A stretch of 31,989 bases of DNA. It comes from an uncultured Clostridia bacterium (GTDB taxonomy: Bacteria > Bacillota > Clostridia > Oscillospirales > CAG-272). The stretch is from assembly GCA_904501765.1 (NCBI GenBank), contig CAJGCM010000010.1, forward strand, positions 1-31,989, in the 5' to 3' direction. Of this stretch, positions 15,270 to 23,727 are shown piece after piece. A program made the translations under genes and the position numbers. The notes under the pieces were generated by a model. It did no database searches. It saw only the letters and a program-made list of their open reading frames with translations, and was not told the DNA's origin. The stretch's first letter is position 1. Each line of letters starts with the position of its first letter.

Positions 15270-15302
15270 ATTCTATCACCGCATATATGAAATTTATGTC
15301 AA
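15270..15302 (-). promoter_or_regulatory. spoIIG-type promoter with 21-base spacer and Spo0A-box-like -35 region
   Basis: On the minus strand, TTGACA (15302-15297) and TAGAAT (15275-15270) are 21 bases apart, too far for ordinary sigma-A use. The B. subtilis spoIIG promoter has the same oddity (22 bases) and needs Spo0A~P. TATGTCAAA on the plus strand (15295-15303) matches the Spo0A-box consensus at 8 of 9 positions and overlaps the -35. Confidence 0.65.
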
Positions 15303-15323
15303 AAACAGGTGGTAAAATAAAAA

Positions 15324-15360
15324 AAGAACTCATACGGTTGCAAAAATCGTATGAGTTCTT
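15324..15360 (-). terminator. Terminator of the cvpA-clpE-mrp operon
   Basis: A 13-bp perfect stem (AAGAACTCATACG and complement), 11-base loop, then TTTTTTTATTTT on the minus strand. It ends about 20 bases before the spoIIGA promoter and isolates it from mrp transcription. Confidence 0.92.
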
Positions 15361-15413
15361 CGTATATTTACTTTTTGTACGTAATAAAAATAAAAAATTG
15401 ATTACAATGCGAA

Positions 15414-16235
15414 TTATAAAAGCTTCTTTTCAATTATATCAGCGCATCTTTCCATATAATCCCCTTCAAAAAGCTCAATTACGCCCTTGTCACACAAGGA
15501 AGAAAGCTCGGGGTCGATAGGAAGAGCTGCCAATACGTCGGTAGAATGCTCCTCTGCGCATTTTTCAATCCTGCTCTCACCGTACGGTCTTATAACCTTT
15601 CCGCAGTCCGGACAAAGGATATAACTGTAATTTTCAACGAGTCCCAGCACGGGAATATCCATAAGCGTTGCCATATTAACAGCCTTTTCAACTATCATAG
15701 ACACAAGCTCCTGGGGGCTTGTTACAATTATTATACCTGCAAGGGGTAAGCTTTGGAATACGGTAAGAGGAACATCACCTGTTCCGGGAGGCATATCGAC
15801 GAACATGAAGTCTACCTCGCCCCAAACAACCTCGCTCCAGAATTGTTTAACGGTTCCTGCAATAACAGGACCGCGCCATACAACAGGCTTCGTTTCCTCG
15901 TCGACGAGGAGGTTTAAGCTCATAACCTCAATTCCCGTTTTGGTAACGGCGGGAGTCATTCCGTCTTCTGTTCCCATAACCTCTCCGGATTTAAGACCAA
16001 AGGATTTAGGGATAGAGGGACCGGTAATATCAGCGTCAAGTATTGCCGTCTTAAACCCTCTTCTGTTCATTGTAACCGCAAGCATCGAGGTAACGAGAGA
16101 TTTTCCAACACCACCTTTACCGCTGACGACACCAATAACTTTCTTTACGTTGCTCGCCTTGTTCTGCGGCTCAAGCAAAGAGCGGCTCTCGCATTTTGCG
16201 GAACAAGAAGAACAATCGTGGTTGCATTCTGCCAT
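15414..16235 (-). CDS. mrp: Mrp/NBP35-family P-loop ATPase, iron-sulfur cluster carrier
   Basis: Binds and transfers Fe-S clusters to apoproteins in the cytosol; homologues are ApbC/Mrp and NBP35. The 273-residue protein opens with a cysteine-rich segment, MAECNHDCSSCSAKCESRS (C4, C8, C11, C15), like the ferredoxin-type N-terminus of NBP35. The deviant Walker A is VVSGKGGVGKSLV (about 37-49), followed by LDADITGPSIPKSFG, VWRGPVIAGTVKQF, FMFVDMPPGTGDVPLT and the bridging CPDCGK motif (about 217-222). A C-terminal CxxC plus N-terminal cysteines imply cluster binding. It is last in an operon after clpE (19 bases apart) and is followed by a strong terminator. Confidence 0.93.
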   Translation of the reverse strand: MAECNHDCSSCSAKCESRSLLEPQNKASNVKKVIGVVSGKGGVGKSLVTSMLAVTMNRRGFKTAILDADITGPSIPKSFGLKSGEVMGTEDGMTPAVTKTGIEVMSLNLLVDEETKPVVWRGPVIAGTVKQFWSEVVWGEVDFMFVDMPPGTGDVPLTVFQSLPLAGIIIVTSPQELVSMIVEKAVNMATLMDIPVLGLVENYSYILCPDCGKVIRPYGESRIEKCAEEHSTDVLAALPIDPELSSLCDKGVIELFEGDYMERCADIIEKKLL

Positions 16236-16254
16236 AATTTTTCTCCAATATTTA

Positions 16255-18564
16255 TCAAATTGTTTTGATTGTTATTTTGTTATCTTCAATTTGAAGATTA
16301 ATACCGACTATTTTATCTGGATAAGAATTGATAATTGTCGATGCAATTAAGTCCTCAACCTCACGTTCAATATACCTTCTCATATTTCTCGCTCCGAATT
16401 TCTCGGAGTAGGAATTCTCGGCAATATAAGTAAGAACGTCTTCTGCGAATAAAAGCTTAATTCCCTTGTCCGCAAGGCTATCCTTCAGATTAGTAAGCAT
16501 AATATTTGCTATTCTTTCAAAATCGCACTTATCAAGATGCCTGAAGGTTATTATTTCGTCAATACGGTTAATAAATTCAGGTCGAAGGAAAGCGGAAAGC
16601 GCCTTCTCTGTCTTTTCTTTAGCAAAAATTTCTCGCCTCTCGGCAAAACCGGAAATCGAAGAGGAATTTTCACTGCCCGCATTGGTGGTCATAATAATTA
16701 TAGTGTTTTCAAAGTTTACTACTCTTCCACCTGCATCGGTAATTTTACCGTCGTCAAGTATTTGGAGAAGTATATTTAAAACGTCGGGATGCGCTTTTTC
16801 GATTTCGTCAAACAGCACGACCGAATAAGGGCGTCTTCTTATTTTCTCTGTAAGCTGCCCAGCCTCATCATAGCCGACGTAACCTGGAGGAGCGCCTATA
16901 ATTCTTGACACTGCGTGTTTTTCCATAAACTCCGACATATCAAGTCTTATAAGAGCCTCAGGCTGCTTGAAAAGCTCTGTAGACAATACCTTAACAAGCT
17001 CGGTTTTACCAACGCCCGTAGGTCCTGCAAAAATCATAGAAACAGGATTTCTTCTGTAAGAAATACCGCATCTCTTTCGTTTTACCGCTCTTACGACTGC
17101 GTCTACTGCCTCGTTTTGACCTATAAGTCTTGCGCGAATTCTCTCTTCAAGCCCACGAAGCTCTGAAAGCTCGCCTTCTTTAATGTCAGAAGCGGGAATT
17201 CCTGTCCAAATCTCAACCACCAAAGCCAAATCGTCTATCTCGAGATATAAGCCCTCAAGAACTTTATCAAGCTCGATGTTTCTCTCCTCAAGCTGCAAAA
17301 GAGAAACCTTTAAATCAGCAAGCTCCTTGTAATTAGCTTCGGTCTGCCCCTCTGGCTTTTCAAGTACACCTTCAAGCTCGCTTCTCTTCTCGTTAAGCTT
17401 TGCAATTTTCTTAAGATTTCTCTTTTTTTCGTTAAGCTCAGGAGATTTGAGCGCAGCTCTCGACGCCGCTTCGTCAATTAGGTCAATAGCCTTATCGGGA
17501 AGAAATCTGTCCGTAATATACCGCTCAGAAAGATTTACAGCTGCCCGTGCTACCTCGTTTGTAATTTTTACTCCGTGAAAATCTTCGTAATATGATTTTA
17601 TACCTCGGATAACCTCTACAGTTTCGTCTATCGACGGCTCGTTAACTATAACCGGCTGGAAACGACGCTCAAGAGCGCTGTCCTTTTCAATATATTTACG
17701 GTATTCCTTGAGTGTTGTTGCTCCTATAACCTGTATTTCACCTCGTGAAAGCGCCGGCTTAAGCATATTTGCCGCACTCATACTGCCCTCAGAATCACCT
17801 GCGCCCACTATGTTGTGAACCTCATCGATTACAAGAATAACGTTTCCCGCATTTTTTACCTCTTTTATAAGGCCGAGAATTCGTGACTCAAACTGACCTC
17901 TGAACTGCGTACCGGCAACAAGCGCCGTAAGGTCAAGAAGCCATACCTCCGAATCCGAAAGTCTTTCCGGAACCTCTCCGTTTACTATTTTCTGCGCTAA
18001 CGCTTCTGCGATTGCCGTTTTACCTACGCCAGGCTCACCTATAAGACAAGGATTGTTTTTCTGCCTTCTGCAAAGTATTTGAATTACTCGTTGAAGCTCT
18101 CTTTCCCTGCCTATTATTCTATCAATCCTTCCCGCCAACGCCTTTTGTGTTAAGTCGGTGCAATATTGATTTAAAAACTTTCGTCCCTCTTTTTTATCGG
18201 CGCCCTTTTTATCGCTGCTCTGGGAGCTTTTTTTATCATCTTTTGCTTTCTCAATATTCATACCGAAACCAGAGAAAAGCTTTTTTAAATCAATAGCGGG
18301 CGCACCACCGTCGTCAGTATTATCGGTAACCTCAGGAAGATTTTCGCTCATATCAGCCATAGCCTCCTCAAGCTCGCCTGACATAGATGCGATAGTATCC
18401 TCGGAAAGCCCCATCTGCTTCAGCATATTATCGATAGGCTTAATCCCCATCTCCTGAGCACAAACAAGACAGAGACCCTCGTTTACAGTCTGCCCCTTGT
18501 CAAGTCTTGTAATAAAAACAGAGGCAGGTCTTTTTTTACATTTTGCACAAATAGGAAAACTCAT
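16255..18564 (-). CDS. clpE: ClpE-type AAA+ unfoldase (Clp protease ATP-binding subunit) with N-terminal zinc finger
   Basis: A Hsp100 unfoldase expected to feed damaged proteins to ClpP. The 769 residues start with a zinc finger (C6, C9, C32, C35: PICAKCKKRPASVF, then GLCLVCAQEM) instead of the double Clp-N repeats, which marks ClpE rather than ClpC. A variable low-complexity linker follows (about 45-128). AAA-1 has Walker A GEPGVGKT (176-183) and Walker B VILVIDE (242-248). A coiled-coil middle domain covers about 370-445. AAA-2 has Walker A GPTGVGKT (514-521), then VGYDEAGQLTEKIRRRPYSV and LFDEIEKAHPDV. Where the ClpP-docking tripeptide (V/L/I-G-F) should be, it reads S-G-F (638-640). It lies between cvpA and mrp; no CtsR gene or CtsR heptad repeat was seen at the operon promoter. 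Annotation pipelines may call it clpC. Confidence 0.9.
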   Translation of the reverse strand: MSFPICAKCKKRPASVFITRLDKGQTVNEGLCLVCAQEMGIKPIDNMLKQMGLSEDTIASMSGELEEAMADMSENLPEVTDNTDDGGAPAIDLKKLFSGFGMNIEKAKDDKKSSQSSDKKGADKKEGRKFLNQYCTDLTQKALAGRIDRIIGRERELQRVIQILCRRQKNNPCLIGEPGVGKTAIAEALAQKIVNGEVPERLSDSEVWLLDLTALVAGTQFRGQFESRILGLIKEVKNAGNVILVIDEVHNIVGAGDSEGSMSAANMLKPALSRGEIQVIGATTLKEYRKYIEKDSALERRFQPVIVNEPSIDETVEVIRGIKSYYEDFHGVKITNEVARAAVNLSERYITDRFLPDKAIDLIDEAASRAALKSPELNEKKRNLKKIAKLNEKRSELEGVLEKPEGQTEANYKELADLKVSLLQLEERNIELDKVLEGLYLEIDDLALVVEIWTGIPASDIKEGELSELRGLEERIRARLIGQNEAVDAVVRAVKRKRCGISYRRNPVSMIFAGPTGVGKTELVKVLSTELFKQPEALIRLDMSEFMEKHAVSRIIGAPPGYVGYDEAGQLTEKIRRRPYSVVLFDEIEKAHPDVLNILLQILDDGKITDAGGRVVNFENTIIIMTTNAGSENSSSISGFAERREIFAKEKTEKALSAFLRPEFINRIDEIITFRHLDKCDFERIANIMLTNLKDSLADKGIKLLFAEDVLTYIAENSYSEKFGARNMRRYIEREVEDLIASTIINSYPDKIVGINLQIEDNKITIKTI

Positions 18565-18585
18565 TTAAATACCTAAAACCATTTC

Positions 18586-19236
18586 TTAGAAACTTAATAA
18601 AAATGAAAGCGGATTTAATTTTAAGAAGAAATTAAATACACCGCCACCTTGAAAATCGGGGACGAAAAACATTGTAATATTTGCGACAATCATCGCAATA
18701 AGTGCGCATATACCACCGCTTAGAATCATACCGAGTATTCTGTTTATCCACCCCAAAATTCCCTGTGAAAAGATAACGTCAAGAAGCATCAGAAGAAGCT
18801 TTAAGACTATGGTGATAATCAAAAACAGCGCAACGTAGGTAACCACTACGGCAATAACATTACCGATAGGCTCCGATATTACCTTTGCAAGCGTTTTTAT
18901 AAATTCCTCAGATGTAATACCGGAGGAGCTGGGTATCTCAACCCCGAACATTCCCGCAATAACCATGAGTGCCGTAGGAAGCATAGCCACTGCAGTTTCA
19001 GATGTTATTTCCGGGCAGTTTTCGATTATATATGCCTCAACCTTTTCGGCTATCATTCCAGAAAAATAAGGGCCTGTCCAAAAATCGATTACGGCGGAGG
19101 AAATAAACACAGTAAGACCGAAGGCGGCAATATGTCTGACAAAGCTTGGGATGGAATTAAAGAAGCCTTGTTTAAGCCCGAAAAGCATACCGATAAGAAC
19201 TACTGCCAAAAGAATAAAATCCATTACGGTAAACAA
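18586..19236 (-). CDS. CvpA family integral membrane protein, TTG start
   Basis: A 216-residue membrane protein of the CvpA/colicin V production family, a group of unclear molecular role tied to envelope homeostasis. Four hydrophobic helices are visible: MDFILLAVVLIGMLFGLKQG near the start, a second in the 30-50 region (IAAFGLTVFISSAVI), a pair around 130-160, and a C-terminal one with GMILSGGICALIAMIVANIT. The family's N-terminal D(F/L)xLxxxxxxGxxxGxxxG pattern is present. A periplasmic-side loop (about 60-120) is larger than in the E. coli protein. No ATG fits the ribosome site: GGAGGT is 8 bases from a TTG at 19236, which I chose; ATG at 19224 is too far. First gene of cvpA-clpE-mrp. Confidence 0.85.
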   Translation of the reverse strand: MFTVMDFILLAVVLIGMLFGLKQGFFNSIPSFVRHIAAFGLTVFISSAVIDFWTGPYFSGMIAEKVEAYIIENCPEITSETAVAMLPTALMVIAGMFGVEIPSSSGITSEEFIKTLAKVISEPIGNVIAVVVTYVALFLIITIVLKLLLMLLDVIFSQGILGWINRILGMILSGGICALIAMIVANITMFFVPDFQGGGVFNFFLKLNPLSFLLSF

Positions 19237-19273
19237 AATGCGCACCTCCAATCAAAATAAACTTAACAAAATA

Positions 19274-19301
19274 ATTATACTATAAAAATAATATTTGTCA
19301 A
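19274..19301 (-). promoter_or_regulatory. Near-consensus sigma-A promoter of cvpA-clpE-mrp
   Basis: On the minus strand, perfect TTGACA (19301-19296) and perfect TATAAT (19279-19274), spacer 16. It sits between the dnaE stop and cvpA. No terminator follows dnaE, so some read-through from dnaE is also possible. Confidence 0.85.
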
Positions 19302-19327
19302 TAAGTAAAAAATTACACCTGAGAAAA

Positions 19328-22300
19328 TTATTTAACAACTACGTTACCAACACCGTATTTTGCGGTAAGCTTATCGATAACCGAAGAGCTGTTATCAATT
19401 TTCACATTCTTTATAGCAGTATATTTTTTTGTACTTACATCGTAAATTACAACCACAGCTCTTCCCGGATAGAGGTTTGACATTCTGTATATCGGCGCAA
19501 TAGCCGCCTCGCTGAACTTATCCAGCTTTACGAATATACGACCTTCGGTGTCTGTTTGCGGTAAGGCCTCTTTTTGCAGTATTTTTGCTCCGTACTCACT
19601 GTTGCTCATAAGAGGTGTAAGCGTAGAAAGCAAAATTTTAGGAGAATCTCCGTCTTCAATCGACAGCTTTCCACAAATCATAACTGCGTTCTCCTGCGTT
19701 ATCTCACTGTAAAACCTTGAATATTGCTTCGCAAATACGATAACCTCAATCTCTCCCAAACGATCTTCTACGGTTATAAACGCCATTGTATCACCGTTCT
19801 TGAGATTTTTTGTACGCTTATTTATAATTATTCCGCAAATATTAACCTGCGCACCATCTGAGTATTTCGAATTTTCAGAGGAAGCATCGCCTTCGGTTGC
19901 CATAACAATTTCATTTATTTTATCCGGGTGAAGCTCCTCAAGATGCTTCGAATAATTATCTATCATATGTCCCGAGAAATACATTCCCGAGTTTTCCTTC
20001 TCGAGAATAAGCAACTCCTTTAAGGAAAACTCCGGAAGAGTGGGATAATCATAGGTTGCCGAGGATAAGAAATTGCCGGTATCCATAGAAAACAAATCAA
20101 GCTGACCGCTGACGTTATTTCTACGCCTTGACTGTTCCGATTCAAGCATACCTTCGTATACCGCAAGAAGAGAGCTTCTCGTAACTCCGAGCGAGTCAAA
20201 TACGCCGCATTTTATAAAAGAATCAAGAGTTCTTTTATTTATATCAGAATTAGAAAGACGTCTGACGAATTCGTCAAAGGCGCTGAATTTACCGTGCTTT
20301 CTTTCTTGAACTATTGCCTCGGTAAAATTGCGTCCCACGTTCTTGATAGCCAGAAGTCCGAATCTGATTCCCTCTTCTGTAACGGAGAAATCCGATTCAC
20401 TTAAATTGATATCAGGCGGTAAAACTTTAACGCCTATCTTTTGCGCATTCGCTATATACTCTCTTACTTTGGAAGAATTATCAAGTACGCTCGTAAAAAG
20501 AGCTGCAAAATATTCCTTGGGATAATGAGCCTTAAGATATGCTGTTCTATAAGAAATTATGCTGTAAGCCGTGGCGTGGCTCTTGTTGAATGCATATTTT
20601 GCAAATCCAACCATATCGTCAAAAATGTCGTTGGCCGCCGCCTCGTCAATACCACGGCTTCCGCATCCCTCAACAAAGCTCGTTCGTTCCGCTCGCATAG
20701 CCTCTTCCTTTTTCTTGGACATAGCGCGACGGACGATATCCGCTCTCGCATAGGAATACCCCGCAAGTCTTCTGCATATCTGCATAACCTGCTCCTGATA
20801 TACGATGCATCCGTAAGTTACGTTAAGAATATCCTCAAGCTCCGGAATTCTGTACGTAATGCTCTCTTTTCCGTGCTTACGGGCAATGAAAGTATCTATG
20901 GATTCCATAGGTCCGGGACGGTAAAGAGCGATTACGGCTATTATATCTTCAATGCACGATGGAGCAAGTCTTGACAGAGTTTGCTTCATTCCACCTGATT
21001 CAAGCTGAAATATACCGTCGGTTTCGCCGTCGCAAAGCAGCTTGTAGGTTATCTCATCATCAAGGGAAATTTTAGATATATCAAAATCGGGATTTTTTCG
21101 TCTGATGGCAAGCTCGGCCTCGTGAATAACCGTAATATATCTTAAGCCGAGGAAATCGAATTTTACAAGCCCAAGCTTTGCCGCAGTATTCATTGTGAAC
21201 TGCGTCACAACTCCTGTTCCGCTGTAAGAAAGCGGCACGTATTCGTAGGTAGGCTTCTCGGTTATGACAATACCCGCAGCATGAGTGGATGCGTGTCTCG
21301 GCATTCCTTCAAGACTCTTGCTTATGTTAAGGAGCTTTCTTACATCTGGGTCTGTATTATAAAGCTCTGCTAACTCCTTAGTCTTAAGCGCTGATTCGAT
21401 AGTAACGTTAAGCTCTCTGGGTATAAGCTTCGCAACAGCGTCAACCTTGCTGTAAGGCATACCGAGAGCTCGTCCGACATCACGCACCGCAGCCCTTGCC
21501 GCAAGAGTACCGAAGGTTACTATCTGTGCGACCTTGTCCTCACCGTATTTATGCTTAACGTAATCTATAACCTCTTCTCGTCTGTTATAGCAAAAATCTA
21601 TGTCAAAGTCCGGCATAGAAACCCTTTCGGGGTTTAGGAAACGTTCAAAGAGCAAATCAAAGGCTATAGGGTCAACGTCTGTAATCCCTATGCAGAAGGC
21701 AACGAGGCTTCCTGCGCCTGAGCCACGCCCGGGACCTACCGGAATATCATTTTTCTTTGCATAAGCAACAAAGTCGCTGACGATAAGAAAATATGCGTTA
21801 AATCCCATTCGGTCAATAACTGAAAGCTCATACTCTATTCTGTCAAGATAAAGCTTTTTTTCGTTTTTATTAAAATCAAATCTGCCTGCATTAATTTTTT
21901 CTTCAAAGCCAATAAAGGTAAATTCTCTTAATGTTTCCTTATGAGATTTCCCGCTTTCAGATTTAAAATCCGGCAGATGCAGCTTATCATATTCAAAATC
22001 AAAATTACACTTTTCGGCAATTATCAGGGTATTATCTACTGCTCCATCAAAATCAGAGAACAAATCTCTCATTTCACGTTCGGTTTTGAAATAGAACTCG
22101 TTTTTTTCAAAGCCGATTGGTCTGCCGTCTGTAATACAGCTGTTAGTTTGTATACAAAGAAGGGTTGCCTGGGTTTCTGCATCGTTTCTGTCTATATAGT
22201 GAACGTCGTTTGTGGCAACCATAGGTATACCAAGCTTTTTACTTATAAGCCTGATTCCGAAGGCAACCTTCATTTCCTCGTCGATTCCGTGGTTTTGAAT

Positions 22301-22819
22301 TTCAAGGTAGAAATCTTCACCGAAAATGTCCTTCATTTCTATAGCATACTTTTCCGCTTCCGCCATGCTTCCCGCAAGTATCAGCTGAGGAATTTTCCCG
22401 GCAACGCACCCGGACAAGGCGATAAGCCCTTCGTGATGCTCACGGATAAGGTCCATATCAATTCGAGGTTTCATATAAAAACCGTCGATGTAGCTTTTTG
22501 AAACCATTACGCAGAGATTTTTGTAGCCAACATCATTCTTACATAGCAAAATTAGATGGTTACCTGAGGAATCTGCACGTCCCTCCTTCATAAATCTCGA
22601 CCGAGCTGCGACGTATACCTCGCAGCCTATTATAGGCTTGACCCCCTTAGCTTTAAGGGCATCGTAAAACTCGACGGCGCCAAACATTGCACCGTGGTCG
22701 GTGATAGCAACAGCGTTTTGCCCGTCGGACAGAGCCTTGTCCGCTATTCTGTTGATAATAGCTGCACCGTCAAGTAAGCTGTATTCGGTATGAAGATGCA
22801 AGTGAACAAAACCGCTCAT
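19328..22819 (-). CDS. dnaE: DNA polymerase III alpha subunit, DnaE type
   Basis: Replicative family-C polymerase; in Firmicutes DnaE works beside PolC, mainly extending primers on the lagging strand. The 1163-residue protein starts with a PHP domain (FVHLHLHTEYSLLDGA at residues 4-19, then AITDHGAMFGAVEFY). The polymerase core has GPGRGSGAGSLVAF, the catalytic aspartates in MPDFDIDFCYNRREEV, the fingers motif FQLESGGMKQTL and AFNKSHATAYSIISYRTAYL. A C-terminal OB-fold (about 985-1070) contains NICGIIINKRTKNLKNGD and GEIEVIVF. I choose the ATG at 22819 (AAAGGG 8 bases upstream), discarding a 17-residue upstream extension. It is the last gene of the large cluster, 22 bases after whiA. Confidence 0.96.
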   Translation of the reverse strand: MSGFVHLHLHTEYSLLDGAAIINRIADKALSDGQNAVAITDHGAMFGAVEFYDALKAKGVKPIIGCEVYVAARSRFMKEGRADSSGNHLILLCKNDVGYKNLCVMVSKSYIDGFYMKPRIDMDLIREHHEGLIALSGCVAGKIPQLILAGSMAEAEKYAIEMKDIFGEDFYLEIQNHGIDEEMKVAFGIRLISKKLGIPMVATNDVHYIDRNDAETQATLLCIQTNSCITDGRPIGFEKNEFYFKTEREMRDLFSDFDGAVDNTLIIAEKCNFDFEYDKLHLPDFKSESGKSHKETLREFTFIGFEEKINAGRFDFNKNEKKLYLDRIEYELSVIDRMGFNAYFLIVSDFVAYAKKNDIPVGPGRGSGAGSLVAFCIGITDVDPIAFDLLFERFLNPERVSMPDFDIDFCYNRREEVIDYVKHKYGEDKVAQIVTFGTLAARAAVRDVGRALGMPYSKVDAVAKLIPRELNVTIESALKTKELAELYNTDPDVRKLLNISKSLEGMPRHASTHAAGIVITEKPTYEYVPLSYSGTGVVTQFTMNTAAKLGLVKFDFLGLRYITVIHEAELAIRRKNPDFDISKISLDDEITYKLLCDGETDGIFQLESGGMKQTLSRLAPSCIEDIIAVIALYRPGPMESIDTFIARKHGKESITYRIPELEDILNVTYGCIVYQEQVMQICRRLAGYSYARADIVRRAMSKKKEEAMRAERTSFVEGCGSRGIDEAAANDIFDDMVGFAKYAFNKSHATAYSIISYRTAYLKAHYPKEYFAALFTSVLDNSSKVREYIANAQKIGVKVLPPDINLSESDFSVTEEGIRFGLLAIKNVGRNFTEAIVQERKHGKFSAFDEFVRRLSNSDINKRTLDSFIKCGVFDSLGVTRSSLLAVYEGMLESEQSRRRNNVSGQLDLFSMDTGNFLSSATYDYPTLPEFSLKELLILEKENSGMYFSGHMIDNYSKHLEELHPDKINEIVMATEGDASSENSKYSDGAQVNICGIIINKRTKNLKNGDTMAFITVEDRLGEIEVIVFAKQYSRFYSEITQENAVMICGKLSIEDGDSPKILLSTLTPLMSNSEYGAKILQKEALPQTDTEGRIFVKLDKFSEAAIAPIYRMSNLYPGRAVVVIYDVSTKKYTAIKNVKIDNSSSVIDKLTAKYGVGNVVVK

Positions 22820-22841
22820 AGCATAATCCCTTTCTTTAAAA

Positions 22842-23717
22842 TCAATATTTCGAAAGAATTTCCAAGGCAAGTCTCATAAGCCTGTCCATTCTGTGAGAAA
22901 GCCCGGATTTTGAAATCACGGGAACTGCGCGCATAGCCAACTGCGAAAGCGACATATCGGGGTTTTCAAGTCTTAACCTCGCAGTTATCTCAAGCTCGGT
23001 AGGTAAAGATGTGAGAAGTCCTCGGCATTTAAGCTCCTCAAGTATTTTTACTTGCTCCGCTGCAGCTTTTACTGCTTTTGATATATTTACCGTATCAAAA
23101 TTGCGTCTGCGGTTAGCATCGTTGATAAAAGTCTTTTTAATTTTTGTGTTCATTATGGCAAAGGTTGCGGATTGAAGCTCGGATATTGCAAAAAAATCTT
23201 CGATTTGAGAGGAATTTTTGGTATATAAAAGCTTCTCCTCGCCCCTGTCAGCTCTCTTGAACTCCATACCACGAGCCGAAAAGAATTCATAGAATAAATC
23301 TCTTCTATCTCCAAAGGATAACTCAAGGCTGAACTGCTTCTCGGGGTCGGATACGCGCCCTGCAGAAAAAAACACTCCCTTAAGAAATGACGAGTAACAG
23401 GATGGGCATTTTTCCACGAACAAGGCGCCTCTTCCGATATCATCTTCGAGATACCTCGCCGCCGACGGCGCAGTGAATGCAAGGTTTTTACATCGCCCTC
23501 CCTTCGGTGATGGTAAAACTTCAGTATCCTTTCCGAACAACTCTCGAACGAGTGCCGAGAAAAAACTCTCCGTACTGCCGCTCTGACTGCATACTATTTT
23601 ATTTTCGACTATTCTGCCCTTGGCGGAAAGTATGCCGTTAAAAAACGCCCTTCGACAGCAGGAGCTTTTAATAGGAGTATTAATAATTTCATCTTTTAAA
23701 TCGTTTGAAAATGACAT
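22842..23717 (-). CDS. whiA: Sporulation/cell-division regulator WhiA
   Basis: A DNA-binding protein with a degenerate LAGLIDADG homing-endonuclease fold and a C-terminal helix-turn-helix; required for sporulation septation in Streptomyces and linked to division and chromosome segregation in Bacillus. The 291-residue protein shows the LAGLIDADG halves at SCCRRAFFNGILSAKGRI (about 19-36) and CYSSFLKGVFFSAGRVSDPEK (in the 106-128 region). The signature ANRRRNFDTVNISKAVKAAA (about 206-225) and the C-terminal LSQLAMRAVPVISKSGLSHR helix-turn-helix follow. A GGAGGGGAG ribosome site sits inside the end of murB, 10 bases away. In many Clostridia rapZ and yvcK/mgfK separate murB and whiA; both are absent here. 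Confidence 0.95.
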   Translation of the reverse strand: MSFSNDLKDEIINTPIKSSCCRRAFFNGILSAKGRIVENKIVCSQSGSTESFFSALVRELFGKDTEVLPSPKGGRCKNLAFTAPSAARYLEDDIGRGALFVEKCPSCYSSFLKGVFFSAGRVSDPEKQFSLELSFGDRRDLFYEFFSARGMEFKRADRGEEKLLYTKNSSQIEDFFAISELQSATFAIMNTKIKKTFINDANRRRNFDTVNISKAVKAAAEQVKILEELKCRGLLTSLPTELEITARLRLENPDMSLSQLAMRAVPVISKSGLSHRMDRLMRLALEILSKY

Positions 23718-23727
23718 AACTCCCCTC

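Noticed and set aside
15805..16350. 181-codon open frame on the plus strand
   Set aside because: Antisense to mrp and the end of clpE; composition is that of a shadow frame and no ribosome site is present.
21941..22501. 186-codon plus-strand frame opposite dnaE
   Set aside because: Antisense shadow of the PHP/polymerase region with no translation signals.
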